Assembly (NCBI GenBank): GCA_947044405.1 | Contig: CAMRHE010000011.1 | Coordinates: 7,918,501-7,982,500, forward strand | DNA from: Leptodactylus fallax | Taxonomy: Eukaryota; Chordata; Amphibia; Anura; Leptodactylidae | Direction: 5' to 3' | Length of the DNA stretch: 64,000 bases | In this document: one piece after another, positions 21,740 to 34,939 of the stretch | Position numbering within the stretch: position 1 is the first letter of the stretch | Layout: each line of letters starts with the position of its first letter | Translations under genes and position numbers: made by a program | The notes under the pieces: model-generated | The model's input: only the letters and a program-made list of their open reading frames with translations | Databases searched by the model: none | What the model was told of the DNA's origin: nothing

Positions 21740-23960
21740 AAGAATCTACCAGTTAAGATACTGGACTCGCTCAAGGACCCAGAAGCCCGATACCTATTCA
21801 TTGTATGCAAAATGTATGGGGTCACGTACACTATAGCAAATCTATATTCACCTAACTCTAATCAGGTCCCTTTCCTCATATCTACCCTGACCAAACTCTA
21901 ATCCTTCACTCGTGGTCATCTCATACTTTGTGGCGACCTAAATTTCGCTATCAACCTGCTACCTGCAACTCCTCCTCTGGTAAGATGCAGGTCCCCTACA
22001 ATGCCCTTAAACTTTGTAAACTTCTGTACTTGTACAACACACTGGACTACATATTCCTCCCCCATGCCCTTTTGCTGCAGGTGACCGCAGCCAAAATAGG
22101 TAATGCCCTTCTCTCTGACCACTCCCGTTACATGTTCTGTTAAACTCCTGCTTCGCTGTGTGCGCTTAAACTCCTAGAGACTGAACAAGTCACTCTTGCT
22201 TGATTCTCAATGTCTAGCAGATCTGAAACAGTCCACTAATAATTTTCACGAGACCACTTACAGGATACCACCTTCCCTCTTATGCAAAGGGAGGCCCTGA
22301 AATCTGTCCTGAGGGGGGTATTAATAAAACATGTTTCCAGATTTAAAAGGGAAGTTGGTCTCAATCTCAAATCCCTTTTCCAGACTCTTGCTGTTCTGGA
22401 GGCTCAACACAAACAAATCCTTCAATGCTCTACTCTTGCCCCTTTGATAGCAACCCGCCATGAGATCAGGTCTTTCCTTGACCACAGGCAACAGCAACTC
22501 CACCAACTGGGACAATGTTCCTTTTATGAATGGGACAACAAGACAGGATGTCTCCTGGCCTGAGCAGTCCGGGACCGGCACTTAGCCTCACATATTATGT
22601 CCATTAAACATTCCTCGGGCAATCTCTCCCTCTTCGCTTGCCTTGGCATTCTGTGAATACTATGATTATCTCTATAACCTGCCCCCTCTTCACATCTCTA
22701 ACCAGGAACCTGACCCTCTGCTCACACTCCCTCAACATATTGTTGAAAAAGCTCTACCCACCCTCCAGGCAGATGACGTTTCCCATTTAGAAACACCGTT
22801 CACCATACATGAACTAGAACTGGTGATCTCAAACTTAGCGATGGGCAAAAGCCCATGCCCAGATGGTTTATCGGCATGCCTCTACAAAAGAACAAATTGA
22901 ACTGTCCCCCCTCATGCTGAAAGCCTTCAATGCAGTATCACCTGATACGCCCTTCCCTACATCCTTCCTCCATGCCCATATTACAGTCTTGCCCAAAGAG
23001 GGTAAAGACCCCCAAGTATAGGTCTAGCTCTCTGATCAACACAGATGCAAAACTATATGCTAATTTGATAGCCAACAGATTGGGTTTCCACATAGGATAA
23101 CTGATACAACCCAATCAAGTGGGATTTATCCCTCAGAGGGAGGCCCAGGACCTTGAAGACCTCTCTGCTATCCATTACGCTCAATGCTTTCAGACTCCCA
23201 TTATGTTATACTCCCTGGATGCGGAGAAGGCCTTCAACAGGGTGGACTGGAATTTCCTCAGATAGGCATGGACCCTACTATGCTTTCCCCGAATTCCACC
23301 AGCTTAAGACAAACCTATACCACAAACTCCTACTTCAAAATGTAGTAACCACTTGGGATACTCCCATAAATTATTTTACATATGGCATCCATCTCCAGAA
23401 AAACGTTCAAGATTTTTCAAGAACTCTCTCCACTGTGTTGGATATGTGAATCTATAACTGGATCTTTGCTTCACATGTGGTAAACCTGTAGGAAGATCCA
23501 CAATCTCTGATTACGGTTATTTCACATATTAGCTTCCATTTGTGGCTTTTCAGTACCACCCAACCCTATGTTAGCTACAGTTTCACTTGGCATACATGCA
23601 TTCCCAGCAATCACTGGTATGATTTATTCAACACACATTTTGGAAAGATAAAAGGGCATCAGATCTGATGTTTTCCAGAACCATGGAGGCTATGGTGCAA
23701 TACAATACCTCCACAGTCACAATTGATGCCTGAATATTCTAGTGAGATACTATACCTAATTTCCTTCAATTTTACTGTTTCACCTATAACTGTTCAACTA
23801 TACAGTACCATGGATTTATAGTTTATGTTCTACTGTTAATATGTTATACATACATTCTACTGTATCACTATTGCTGTAACATGTGTTTACATATATACTT
23901 ACTTTTGTATGTCTAAAACCTTTTACACAGTGAAGACAGATCTTACAGTGAAATGAGTAG
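21740..23960 (+). pseudogene. L1/Tx1-like LINE ORF2, broken
   Basis: It starts inside the AP-type endonuclease (ARYLFIVCKMYGVTYTIANL, then LILCGDLNF). The linker follows (REALKSVLRGVLIKHVSRFK...), then the reverse transcriptase N-terminal part (TIHELELVISNLAMGKSPCPDG, near 22800-22870), a TVLPKEGKDPQ-like block (22985) and motif A (YSLDAEKAFNRVDW, near 23210-23245). Motifs B and C are missing. The sequence jumps near 23260 to a C-terminal part (LKTNLYHKLLLQN) and 3' untranslated DNA. Many stops and frameshifts. The product was the endonuclease/reverse transcriptase for target-primed insertion. A related but inverted endonuclease piece lies at 33430-33870. Confidence 0.8.
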
Positions 23961-25389
23961 TTTGCCAGGTAGGAGAGGAGCTGATAAGAGCAGACATTAA
24001 AATATATTTAATTGGCTTAGCTGTCAAACTATATTTTGTGTACTGGCCATTTTAACACATTGGTTGGCCCAGTACAAAGGTTTCATAAGTGCCACCCCCC
24101 ATCACCACCACTTAGACATACCTGACCTGCACTAATTATAATGCACCCTCAGTGGCCCCTACATAGTATAATGCACCTGCAGTGGCATGATCAATGTACC
24201 CCCTCATTGGCCCCTCATACATTAAATTAAATTATAATGCCCCATTTCAGTTGCCCTCACAGTATAATTGGGCCCTCTGTAAGTGCACTTGCTGCAAGGG
24301 CTCTGTTTGTGTAATAAAAAAGAGCAACTGCAGAAAACTGAAGGCAATCTGAATTTTTGTGCATTTTTGTCTTTGGCGTGCGTAAATTTGCAGAAATTTA
24401 ATTACCACAAATATCTCAATATTAATGAATCCTAATTTCATAAAACAATATTGTGATAATTAGTGTATGAATTATTTCCTTCTAGAAATATTGTTACAGA
24501 TAGATATGTTTTTATTGACACTTAACAAAAATTATCAAAAAAGAATTGTTAAAGCAGAGCAATAGAAGTCAGATTCAGCTTGCGTGCAGACTGAAACGAT
24601 GGCTCTAAACTGTGCCCACTGATTAGAGGAAGCCAAGAAAATGCTGAGCCAAAGCTATGATTCATTTTTATAACTTCAGCAGCAAGACAAAAATATGAGT
24701 CTGTTGAACTCATTGTGGCTTTAAAGAAACTTCACAATTGGCAATGCTGCAGCGACAAAAGCTAAAGTCACTAAACGTTTATTCTGCTTCAGTTAATTCT
24801 ATGGTCTTTGATGCAGAACACCAATTTGTTTACTACATGTTACACTCCTTTATGTGGGTCTCTTTAGCTGCTTTATTTTTGAGGAGTGTATGCTGTAGTT
24901 TGATATCATATCTAAGAAAAAATGGAAAACATCTAAGTTAAAAAAAAAAAAAAAAAAGGAACATACATTACACATCATGTCAAATTGATTTGGAGAATAA
25001 TTATACAATGCATTTTATAAATAAATAAAAGCCACAGTAAAGCATCAAACTGGACATCTAAAAGGCCATATACAAGTATTTTGAGATGGGTGATAACAAA
25101 TGTATCTCGTAATAGACAAAATGAATTTACAAAATAAAACTAAAGTTTCTTTGAATGGTCTTTGGATAACTGTAGATACAAAATCTCTAAACAGTATAAC
25201 ATCACATCTATCTTACTGTGTATGTCTTTAAATAAAAGAAGCCTGGAGAGGGAGTAAATGGTACTGTAATATTCTGAGTGCAATATTTCATTATTAAAAT
25301 ACTTTTTGAACAGATTTAAGATGCAAGCACATAAATATACAGTATGTCATATTAGGAAAAGTACTCCCTTTCACCACATTTCTTTTCCT
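23961..25389. other. Non-coding; degenerate tandem blocks and a poly(A) run
   Basis: 24110-24270 has loosely repeated units of about 40 bp (TATAATGCACC..CAGTGGCCCC). An A18 run lies at 24940-24957 without an attached LINE signature. No gene was seen. Confidence 0.45.
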
Positions 25390-25577
25390 CTTTTTAACCA
25401 GTTCAGGACCCTCATTTTCCCTTGTTGAGGACCAGACATATTTCCACGTTTTTCTGTACATGAGGTTTTGGAGGGCTATAAAATTTTCTTTCCATTGGGA
25501 TATTTAAATTTAGCCTTTTTGCTTCTTTTTCCAGTGCTTTATAGGATTTTTATTTTTCAATGTTTTCTTTCTTTATT
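25390..25577. repeat. Partial second copy of the 25578-26483 family
   Basis: AACCAGTTCAGGACC...TTTGGAGGGCTATAA parallels the first part of the neighbouring element (ACCACTTCCATACC...TTTGGAGGGCTATAA), so two related copies stand in tandem. Confidence 0.5.
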
Positions 25578-26483
25578 TTAACCACTTCCATACCAGGCAC
25601 ATTTTCAATTTTTTTGTATGTGCGGATTTGGAGGGCTATAACATTTTTATCATTTGCTTATTCAACTAATTTCTGCGTCTTTTTTCGGTGACACATAGGG
25701 TTTTATTTTTATGTTGTTTTTATTTTTGCATGTGTGTTAATTTTTTTTTATATCCGGGAAAATAGAAACAAAAGAGGAGGGAAAATGGGTCTGTTTTTCA
25801 CTTTTCCTTTTTTTTTTTTATTTAATAACACAAAGTGCTACTAAAAAACTTTATAAAATAGTTTTTCCTCTCCGTTACGGTAATTTTTATTTTTTATGGT
25901 GTCGTCAGGGGTGGGGCTATAACCTGTAATAAGGGCGTTTTATTGGCGTATTATTTTATTTATTTTTTTAATTATTTTATTTACATTTTTTTTTTTACTT
26001 TTCTATACTTTTTTTTTATTTTTTACATTGTGTCCCCATAAGGTCATAATAGACCTTTGGGGACATCTGATGACTTTTTTTTCGGGAGGCTGATTTCCCC
26101 TGTAACTGGGGTTGGTACATTTAGCCCCAGTTGCAGGAGGAATGCAGCCTCCTGCATGTTGCTTTCACATAACTACAGAGCTGATCTGGGTCCTGTAGGA
26201 CCCAGAAGCTCTAACAGATGCTGATCTCGGCGGATCACATGACCACTGGGTCGGAGGGGAGTCGCAAGATAGCGGCGCCCATAGCGCTGTATACAGCGCA
26301 CATTGAGCGCTGTATACATGGCGATCGGGATGGCAGGGATGGTAATAAACCTTCCCTGCCTTCTCTATGGGAGCTCCGGCTGAAGTTACAGCCGGCTCCC
26401 AGTTTCAGCAGCTGCACGATTTTGTTCAGTTTCTGAATTTTTCCTGGACGTATATAGTCTATGGGCGGTACGGAAGCGGTTAA
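25578..26483. mobile_element. Non-autonomous DNA element, TTAACC(A/G)CTTCC ends
   Basis: The left end TTAACCACTTCCATACC and the right end GGTACGGAAGCGGTTAA are inverted partners over about 17 bp. 906 bp, no coding. It contains a GAGCGCTGTATACA/TGTATACAGCGC palindrome near 26285-26320. A related right half is at 29865-30145. Confidence 0.65.
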
Positions 26484-26550
26484 TATCTAAAAAAAATGTA
26501 ACAAAAAATGTCTTTTTTTTTCACTTTTTTTTTTTTAATAGCACGAAGTG

Positions 26551-26551
26551 T

Positions 26552-26583
<32 letters not shown>

Positions 26584-26597
26584 ATAATAATAATAAT
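26551..26597. repeat. (TAC)n-(TAA)n microsatellite
   Basis: About ten TAC units followed by five TAA units. Confidence 0.9.
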
Positions 26598-26916
26598 AGT
26601 TTTCCCTATCTGTTACAATCATTTCTATGCAAGTGATACTTATTTTTGAGTTGCCGGGGGCAGGGCTAGAACTCGTAACTGGGAAAGCAGTATTGGTTAT
26701 CAGGTGGAAAGGTTTTTTTTTTTCAGTTATTTGTATTCCGAGATACATACCGCCCCAGGAAGGACATCCAGCTTGCGATATATATCTTCACCATATGGTC
26801 ACAATTTTTTAGCCCATGTTGGTTTTGTTTGATCTACTAGTAAATTACGTTTTAGTTACTCAGTCAAAAATGATTTACTGTGTGCAGTAACAATCCCACT
26901 GTGAATTTTGTGTCTT

Positions 26917-28763
26917 AACCCCTTATGGACACCTCCCCATTTTTCAAAACTGACATGTGTCACTTTATATGGCAATAACTTTGAGACACTTTAACTTACC
27001 CAAGTGATTTTGAGATTATTTGTAATGACACTTTGTAGTTCACATTAGTGGTAAACAATGATCAATATTTTTGCAAAGATCAAATAGTGCTCCTTCCCTT
27101 CGGTTCCTGTCTGTGTGCCCAAACAGCAGTTAATACCCACATAAGACATCATTATGTGCATTATTCTGGGTACAACAGTCATACATGTGGACATAAGCTG
27201 TAGTTTGGGCACATAACAGGGTGCAGATGTGAAGGAGCGCTATGTGGCTTTTGGAGTGCTGATTTAGATTGTTTGGTTTTTGGACACCATGTCACATCTG
27301 CAGAGCCCCTGAGGTTCCAATAAAGTAGATTTCCCTAGGGAGTGACCCTATTTTGAAAACTGCACCCCTCAAAGAATTTATCAAGTGGCATAGTAAGCAT
27401 TGTTTTTCTGAGACTTGAATGCATAGCGGATGGTGAAAAGTGAATATATAAGCTTTGTGGAGTACATTGGATACAACAAATTCCCTATTTTTTTCCCAGT
27501 AGTACCTATGATTGGGGGGGTTCAATTCTGGTATCTTTTTCCTAGTAATCTCTAAATCTGGGGGGGGGGGTACCCTGATATATACGCTCACACATCTTAT
27601 TCATTCCCTCCGAGCCGCAGCCAGTTTTGCCCTAAAGATGTGAAGATTATTTTTTCTGTCGGCAAATTGTGCAAACTTTATTTAATTTTTTTCTGGTCAT
27701 GTAGTCATATGATGGTTTTTTTTTTTCAAGATGAGATGCATTTTGTAATGACACCATTTTGAGGTGTCTATAATTTATTCACTACATTTTATAAACTCTT
27801 TCTTGATGAATTAAAAACAAAAATCATCAATTCTTGCATTGCTTTTTATCTTTTTAATTTTTTATCTTTCAAAGTACAGCATAAGTAGCATGTTACTTTT
27901 ATTCTATGGGTCAGTATGGTTACAGCAATACCTAATTTATATTGTTTCTTTTTATGAGATACTAATTTTGCAGAACAAAAACTAATTTGGGGACAAAAAT
28001 GAATTGTTTTTATATCACTATCTTATGAGAGATGTAACATTTTTATTTTTCTGTTGAAAAAGTTGGTTGAGGGCTTATTTTTTTTCATGAATAGCTGTAC
28101 TTTTATTTATACTGTTTTGTGGTACATATAACTTTTTGATCACTTTTAATACCGTATATTGTGAGGCGAGATGGTGAAAAATCATTATTTCTGGCTCTTT
28201 CTTCCCTTTTCTTTCCTGATGTTCATTGTGCAGGTTAAATAATGTTTCATTTTTATTGTATGGGTTGTTACAGATGCTGTAATACAAAATAAGTATTGCT
28301 TTTATTAATTTTAAAAAAAAATTTAAATTCATTTTATTTAGAAATGGGGTATTTTTGAGGCTTTATTTGTTTATTAATTTTTCTTTAAATTTTTTGTTAT
28401 ACTTTTCCATATCCCACTATGGGACTTGAACCAGTTGTTCAGTAGTATACACTGCAATACATATGAAGCCTCTATTCCTCTTATATGGGAAGGATCAGCC
28501 AGGTACAGGCACACCAATCTGACCCCATGCTGCCGAAAATAGATATTGGCATCCCCTAAGCATGCCATGAAGGGGCTGATGGAGGGCAGTATACTTGTAG
28601 AAACCCCTTAGATGCTGCAGAACTGTTTAATCACATCATCTTAGTGGTTAAAACCTGCTCAGTCTGTGAACGAGTGGAAGGCTTCTGTCGTAATAGTATG
28701 GAGGTTTACGTTAAGACCTTGGCAGCTGCACCGTAGTATTACGGATCATGTCCCAAGTGATTA
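26917..28763. repeat. Long non-autonomous interspersed repeat, TTAACCCCTTATGGAC family
   Basis: Starts TTAACCCCTTATGGACAC and ends near AAGTGATTAA. Inner blocks (GAGACACTT..CAAGTGATTTTGAGAT, TTAGTGGTAAA, GCAGAGCCCC, AACTGCACCCCTCA) match the repeat at 60331-64000. About 1.85 kb with no coding. Probably a degenerate DNA transposon; the right terminus is eroded. Confidence 0.55.
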
Positions 28764-29864
28764 ACATAAGCTATAAAATGCACAAGTACAACTTCAAGTC
28801 AAACACTGCTTGACATTTTTGAGACTGGATGTTGCAGTTGTGGCACATTAGGGGTTTCACTCCTTTCACCAACATTAGTGAAGGAGTCAAAGGGTGACCC
28901 AGCGATCTTTAAATGATGAGGCCCCCCTAATTAAAATGGTTGGCCACATCACTCTTTACTGACACTGCCCTCCCATTTGCAGATAAAAAAAATCCCCTTA
29001 TTTGTCCCACTCACAATATAATGCCCACACACACTAGTGTGGGCCCCACACACTATAATGTTCCTTTTTAGGTCCCCACACATATACTCCCTCTTCTTTT
29101 TGTCCCCCACACAGTATATTCTCCCTTTTTTTTGCCCCCGACACAGTAATATGTTAGACTAATATAGGGATGAGAAAGAAGATTTGTACTGGACCAGAAT
29201 CAACCTGAACTTGCCAAAAGTTTTGTACTCAGCATAAACCCCAATCTTGAGGGGGTTTGTCACCCACGAATCACAATTTTACTCTGAGGTCCCCTATAAT
29301 AAGTGGAGGCACAGGAGAGGTGAGTAAAAATAGCAAACAGTTATATTCATCTTGTGTCACCATTTCTGAGCATCCTCATAGCATCCAGTGGTGGCCTCTG
29401 GGTTATGTTATACGCCCTAGGGTCAATGCTAAGGTCTGTGATTGGGCCTTAGTGGTCACATGTGGCGTGCCAACATAATGACGTCACCCAGAGGCCTGAA
29501 AAGGTTGCCAAGGAGAGGTGGGTATAGCTGTTTGTTATTTTTGCTCACCTTCCCTGGTACCAAACAAATTTGGCACATTTCTATTATTCCAACTGGTAGC
29601 GGCTAATGTTTTACTCACCAAATCCCATTCATGTCCAGTCTGAACTCCGTTTTATCTCCAGAGAGTGGACACTGAAAAACACTGCAGCATCCTCTGTAGG
29701 AAGAAACAGAGGCCGGACTAGAAAGGAGCAGGGGTCAGTAAATAAAATATTAGTCTCTACCTGTTGGAATAATCCAATAGGTAGCAGCAAATTTTAAAAA
29801 ATGCGGCCACTCAATTTATGCCAGGAGGTAATACCTGAGGCTGCCACTTAAGGTCACTCTTTAA
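28764..29864. other. Non-coding; decayed repeat pieces
   Basis: 29000-29160 has CCCCACACA-rich blocks like a worn minisatellite. 29300-29560 has a weak inverted arrangement (GGTGAGTAAAAATAGCAAACAG against CTGTTTGTTATTTTTGCTCACC). No gene was seen. Confidence 0.45.
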
Positions 29865-30145
29865 AGGTGCACCCCTGACCTCAGTGCTCATGTGACTGGG
29901 GGTCCAGAAGTGGAGCCACATCATGGTGGCTCCCGTAGCTGTGTACAGAGCGCTCATTGAGCGCTCTATACACAGCAATTGGGAAGGCAAGGATGGTAAT
30001 AAACCATTCCTTTCTTCCCTATAGGAGCTCCAGCTATATTAAAAGCCAGCTTCCTGCACGATTTTGTGCAGCTGCTTAACACTGCAATGGGTTAAGAGCT
30101 GATGGCCAGGACATATAGAGTCAATGGGTGGCCCTGAAGTGGTGT
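29865..30145. repeat. Right half of a 25578-26483 family copy
   Basis: GAGCGCTCATTGAGCGCTCTATACA, GGCAAGGATGGTAATAAACC and AGCTCC...CTGCACGATTTTGT parallel 26280-26430. The element end is worn. Confidence 0.6.
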
Positions 30146-30534
30146 CTCAGTGGCATACAAATGGAAAACCTTGTGGTCATTATTATTAATCTGCTCCATT
30201 CAGCCATGACATTAAAACTTATTAAGGTTCCATGACAAATATATATATAGACAAATAAATATATATATATATATAGAGCGAGGGGCAGTTAATGCTCAGT
30301 TATAGATATATTTGTCATGTATGTGCATGATCTGTGATGAGGGCTGTTACTGCCAGGGATGGATAACTCTGATTCCTGCCAGTTTTGCCCTTTACATGCT
30401 GTGGTCAATCCCAAAAGAGAAGAGATGAAATGTCATCTATATTGCATAGAGAATGCTGTAAAAATGAAAAGATAACCTCCAAAATTAAATAATTGCTTAT
30501 TTTCTACCCTCACACAAAAAACAAACAAAAAACA
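30146..30534. other. Non-coding; short (TA)n
   Basis: 30239-30276 contains TATATA arrays; otherwise nothing recognised. Confidence 0.45.
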
Positions 30535-30612
30535 AAAAAATAGTTACATAGTAGATGAGACTGGATGAAGAGACAGGTCCATCAAGTCCAACCTATAATT
30601 AGTTCTTACAGG
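30535..30612 (-). repeat. 3' end of a CR1-like LINE
   Basis: TTACATAGTAGATGAGACTGG...CCATCAAGTCCAACC is the common tail motif of amphibian and fish CR1-type copies, here on the minus strand. The reverse transcriptase of what is probably the same copy resumes at 41400 beyond the DIRS insertion. Confidence 0.5.
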
Positions 30613-30619
30613 TAATATG

Positions 30620-30717
30620 GTTTCTAGGAATCCTTCATGACAGCACTGCAGGAGGATGACCCCCAATGACCTAATAAGGAAGGGAAACAGGTTTAAAAGA
30701 TAACTCCTCCCCTTTCA
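30620..30717 (+). repeat. DIRS inverted terminal repeat, left copy
   Basis: TCCTTCATGACAGCACTGCA, ATGACCTAATAAGGAAGGG and AACTCCTCCCCTTTCA align with the inverse of 41295-41392. The repeat is cut at 30717 by the L1 and continues at 36114. Confidence 0.75.
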
Positions 30718-31184
30718 TCAATAAAGTTTTATTGAGTTTTCAGAAAAGTAATTAACATACAACTATAACATAAAATGAAAACCAGGAATAGGCAATGGAG
30801 GGGGAGCATAGATGAGGGAAGGACAGGATGGAAGGCAATTTAAAAGGAGCAGATAATGAGGGAGAGAAGATAGGAGGGGGAAGGAACAAAAACATAATAC
30901 TCTGTCGCCGCAGAGTCAACATCAACAAATATAACAACATTGCAAGCAAAAGCAAGGAATTGGATAAATATAAGTCTTTCAATAGTTGGAGGAGAGGAAG
31001 TTATGCATGAGGCATAGGAAGAAGTTGGTATAGTGAAGGAAAGGAAAGGGAGAAACGTCAGTGGAGGAAGCAGGAGGGCTTCCTGGAGAGGGCAAAGAGG
31101 GTGATTCAGGAAAGAGGGTTAGGGAAGGATGTCTGGAAGGTGGTAGAGTAGTAAAAAGTGTTCCGCAGAAGCCACACTTGTTGG

Positions 31185-33384
31185 ACGAATCTATCATCGA
31201 AAATCTAGAACTCACATAGCAACTATCAAAACTGATGAAATGATACACTCAGTAACTTCTAAAATTGCTGACGCTTTTCAGAAATTTTACTCCCCTCTTT
31301 TCAATCTCAAGGACTCTGTCCTGACTACACCGCTGGGGACAATGGAACAGCTTGCTAAAGCCTTTCTTGCTCCCATACAGCTCCCACATATTACACCTCA
31401 ACAGGCGACCCAGCTCATGAATCCAATTACGGAAGACGAATTAAGGAAAATTATCCTTAGCTTTTCCCCTGACAAAAGCCCTGGCCCAGACAGCTTTCCG
31501 CTAAAATATTACAAGACGTTCTTACATATACTATTGCCACATTTGCAACACTCGATCTTCTTCAAGGTAAAGAATTACTGAAAGAGGCATATGTTTCCTT
31601 GTTAGCTAAAGATGGAAAAGACCATGCTTTATGTAGTAGTTATAGACCGATCTCATTGTTAAACTTAGACACCAAGTTTTGGGTAAAATTGCTGGCTCTG
31701 AGGATACGACTGCTACTCCCTTCACTCATTCATGAAGAACAAACTGGTTTTGTTAAGACAAGAGAAGGCAAAGATAATTTTGTTAAGCTCCTTCAAGCCA
31801 TAGACCTAGCCATATGTCACAACCTCCAGAACCCAGTTAATCTTCTTGGGAGTAGATGCCAAAAAGGTATTTGATAGAGTTAACTGGAATCTTCTGATTG
31901 AAACCCTCCGTAAATTTGGCTTTCCCCAGCCCTTCATCTCAGCCATATGGACACTATACTCAAATCTGCACGCTTGGCTAAGAGTCAATGGCACTCTCTC
32001 ACCAGCTTTTACCATATCAAAGGGAACTAGACAAGGCTGCCCCCTCTCGCCAACTCTCTTTATACTATCTCTAGAGGCTTTATTACAGGTGGTGCGACAA
32101 GACCCAGATATTTTGGGCCTCAAAATGGGAAACACAGTCCTTACTTCTGCGGAATTTGCTGTTGATATTCTTTTCATTATTTCCAATTATTATTGTCTCC
32201 AATTATAACGTAAATGACAGTAAGTCTGAAATATTACCAATTCATATCTCAGCCACATTAAAAGAGCGTTGCTCCCTTTCCCCTGGTCAACTTACTCGAT
32301 CACCCATTTGGGAGTGAAACTAACGTCCCGCATAAACAAGATTTACAATTTTGAATTTCTTACACTGAGCCTACTATGATAACTGCTGTATGAGCTTCAA
32401 TATAACATTCTCCTGGCAATGGGAATTTACAGGTTTTGAAAAACTCAGTTTCGAAAACGCCTTCAACACAGAAAATTTCACATCTCTTACGAGTGTTTGT
32501 TCACACAATTTCTACTCTCAAACCTTTCTTCATCACCAGTTGGGAAAAAGACTTAAACTTAACACTGTCCCACAAAGAACTTCGATATACAGTATCCTCA
32601 CTCACTCACACTACCCCTGCAAGAAAACCATTATAAACTTCTGACCAAATGCTATAGAACCCCGAAATGTCTCTACTCCAATGGACTTACTCAATCTGAC
32701 ACTTGCTGGAGATGCAGGGGCACCACTGGTACTCTTCTACACATATGGTGGTCCTGCCCAATTATCTCTACTTTTTGGCAGGTGGTAGAAGCATAAATAC
32801 GCAGAATTTGTTTCCCCTCTTTCTGTATCACACCAGACTTACTAGTATTTGCTAGACCTCTCGCCTCATTGCCAAAATTCTTACAACACCTCATCTACCA
32901 GCTTTTTCCTGCCGCAAATACACTGATACCACCACTATACCTACAGCAAAGTACTGACTACTACTAGACCAGTAGAAAAATAAAGTCAACCAAATAGCTA
33001 GATTTGAAGAACTTACCAGCTGGATAAAACGTGTACACACTCGCTATCTCAAAGGGTGGGACCCCTGGCTTAGCTCAAGATGACTGCATCAGATCAAGCC
33101 TCTAAAATATTTATGGATACATTCGACTATATCTGATTGAAACCTCTTTCCTATGCAGAATTGGAGAACTCTTATTTTTCTTTTTAACCCCTTTATAGAC
33201 TTTTTATTTACCCTTCTTTTCTCTATTCCTATCTCTTCCTCATACCCCCCCTTGTTTCCCCATACTAACACACACACACCCTTCTCAGCACTCCTCCCCC
33301 GATCAATAACTTCACTCTCATTTACTTCTTCCTCTTTTCTTTCTACCCCCTCCTCACAAAATATGTAAAAAAAAAAAAAAAAAA
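31185..33384 (+). mobile_element. L1/Tx1-like LINE, 5'-truncated, with poly(A) tail
   Basis: A reverse transcriptase and C-terminal remnant followed by pyrimidine-rich 3' untranslated DNA and an A18 tail (33367-33384). It lies opposite in direction to the L1 around it. The target duplication was not identified. Confidence 0.7.
31240..33130 (+). pseudogene. L1/Tx1-like reverse transcriptase remnant
   Basis: Blocks in order: ITEDELRKIILSFSPDKSPG (31430), YRPISLLNLDTKFW (31640), IHEEQTGFVK (31730), motif A GVDAKKVFDRVNW (31850) and motif B GTRQGCPLSPTLF (32030). Motif C follows as FAVDILF (32153), where the catalytic FADD has lost its second-position Ala-Asp pattern. Then come ITHLGVKL (32300) and a C-terminal CWRCRGTTGTLL..WWSCP (32705-32765). 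Three frames are needed, so it is a pseudogene; motif C alone would disable it. The enzyme normally copies LINE RNA at nicked target DNA. Confidence 0.8.
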
Positions 33385-33429
33385 GCCTAAATGGTTTGTT
33401 GACTATATATCTCTTGCATTTCGTACCCA

Positions 33430-33870
33430 TTTTGGAGCACACACAAACTTTTTTTTGTGAGAGGATAAGGTGACCATGGGAAAAGGGCTGGAATATGGTT
33501 AATGCAGAGATGAGAAAGGGTACGAGGCCAGAGTTGGGGGAATAGACATTGGCTATGGTGTATACAGTACCATAAATCTCACAGATAACAAATAGGTACC
33601 TGGAGTCTGATAGTGAATCTAGTATTTTCACCAGCAAATTTTTATAAAAAAACATTGCTACACCTAGTTTTCCCTAATGAGCTGCTGCTGTCGAACCAAA
33701 GGCGGAAATATGGATTTTTAATCGTGGACATATGGGAGGTTGAAAAGTAGGTTTCCTGTAGACACAAGATGTGGGTCCTACGTTTGTGAAAGTCATAAAA
33801 GACTTATGAGCATTTTTCAAGGGTGTTTAAGTCATTAACATTAAGAGATGTTACTGTGATGTTCGCCATT
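33430..33870 (-). pseudogene. L1-like ORF2 endonuclease N-terminal remnant
   Basis: Minus-strand traces: SLNVNDLNTLEK (33830), RRTHILCLQETYFS (33770) with the LQET metal-binding Glu, and then SRYLFVICEIYGTVYTIANV (33600-33540), homologous to 21770-21830. At least one stop interrupts it. Belongs to the minus-strand L1 at 30718-36097. Confidence 0.75.
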
Positions 33871-33883
33871 AGGAAAGTAGGGG

Positions 33884-34929
33884 TGTAAACCGTGTACCGG
33901 GGTGGGCTCCCCAGGATACAGCGAAGTCACGAACAAAGGAAGTGACTCCAAATCAATTTAGTAAAAACAAGATTTTACTTTCTGTAGTAACACCTATTTA
34001 CCAAGAAAACACTCCCAACTATTTACATAAGTTCAGCCAGTAAGCTGAGACCCTGGTGTTGTACAGCGCGGTGCCCTCCGATGTGTGCCAATAAACTCCA
34101 AGCTTTTACCTATCTGCAGGCTGCAACTAACCAGCCGCTTGTTACCTTTTTATCACCCTAGTCACAGGAACAATTCAATGAGTGTGATAGGGGCACCGGC
34201 GGTATAACACAAGAGCTTACAAACTTATCAAAATACCCCTATTCCCCCCAAACAAAGTATAACTGAGTAACTATAATAGTAGGACAGCTTGCAAGCCAAA
34301 AAAAGTGACAATGTATAAAATGTCGCTTCTAGACTTCCTCAGAAGCTCCTCTCTGAGAGTTACAATTCTATAGAATTCTCTGAGTCCTTACTACCGTATA
34401 GGTAGACAATTCACCAGTAGTGTGGCCTGTGAAGATGAGTATGCCTAACTAGTCTAACTACAGACCCTTACTCAGTCCCAAGCAATTTGCGCTAAAAATG
34501 TAATGCGGTGCGTGCACGATTACTTCTCTTACTGATCCAGGTTTGTTGTGTACCTTTAGCCTTTGTCTTTAACAGCTGGAAGCGGGGCTCATCCAGAAAA
34601 CATGCGATCTCACTGACAGGACCACTTCTCAGCCGGGTCCTTGATAGCAATCTTCAGCTTAGGATGCTGTCTGAACAAACCCTGGAACAGTCTCTGCTTC
34701 AGCACCCCCTTGCTATATCTCTGATCCCTTAGGAATCCTTCTTCTCTCACTTCAGTCCTTCTTCTTCTAAAAGCTCAAAGCACACTCCTAAGATGGCTGC
34801 CACACACACTCCACTCCTCCTTCTAGTTCCACCTCTGCAGAACAGGGTCTCCACGTCACTAATCCAGGGAATTACAGAATTACAGTCCTTCCCATTTCTG
34901 AGGTAAGAGTGGCCTCTTGTGGTCAAACA
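33884..34929. repeat. LTR-like insertion (uncertain)
   Basis: A GC-richer 1046-bp block with TGTAAACCG at the left and GGTCAAACA at the right (TG..CA), sitting between L1 parts. No coding was recognised and no clear target duplication was found. It could be a solo LTR or another non-coding repeat. Confidence 0.4.
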
Positions 34930-34939
34930 AATGTCAGTT

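Noticed and set aside
24940..24957. A18 run as a LINE tail
   Set aside because: No LINE 3' sequence precedes it within reach; the L1 at 21740-23960 ends about 1 kb earlier.
31806..32186. 126-codon minus-strand frame
   Set aside because: It is the antisense shadow of the L1 reverse transcriptase motifs A and B.
33153..33368. 71-codon pyrimidine-rich frame
   Set aside because: This is L1 3' untranslated DNA; Ser/Pro/Leu bias comes from CT-rich composition.
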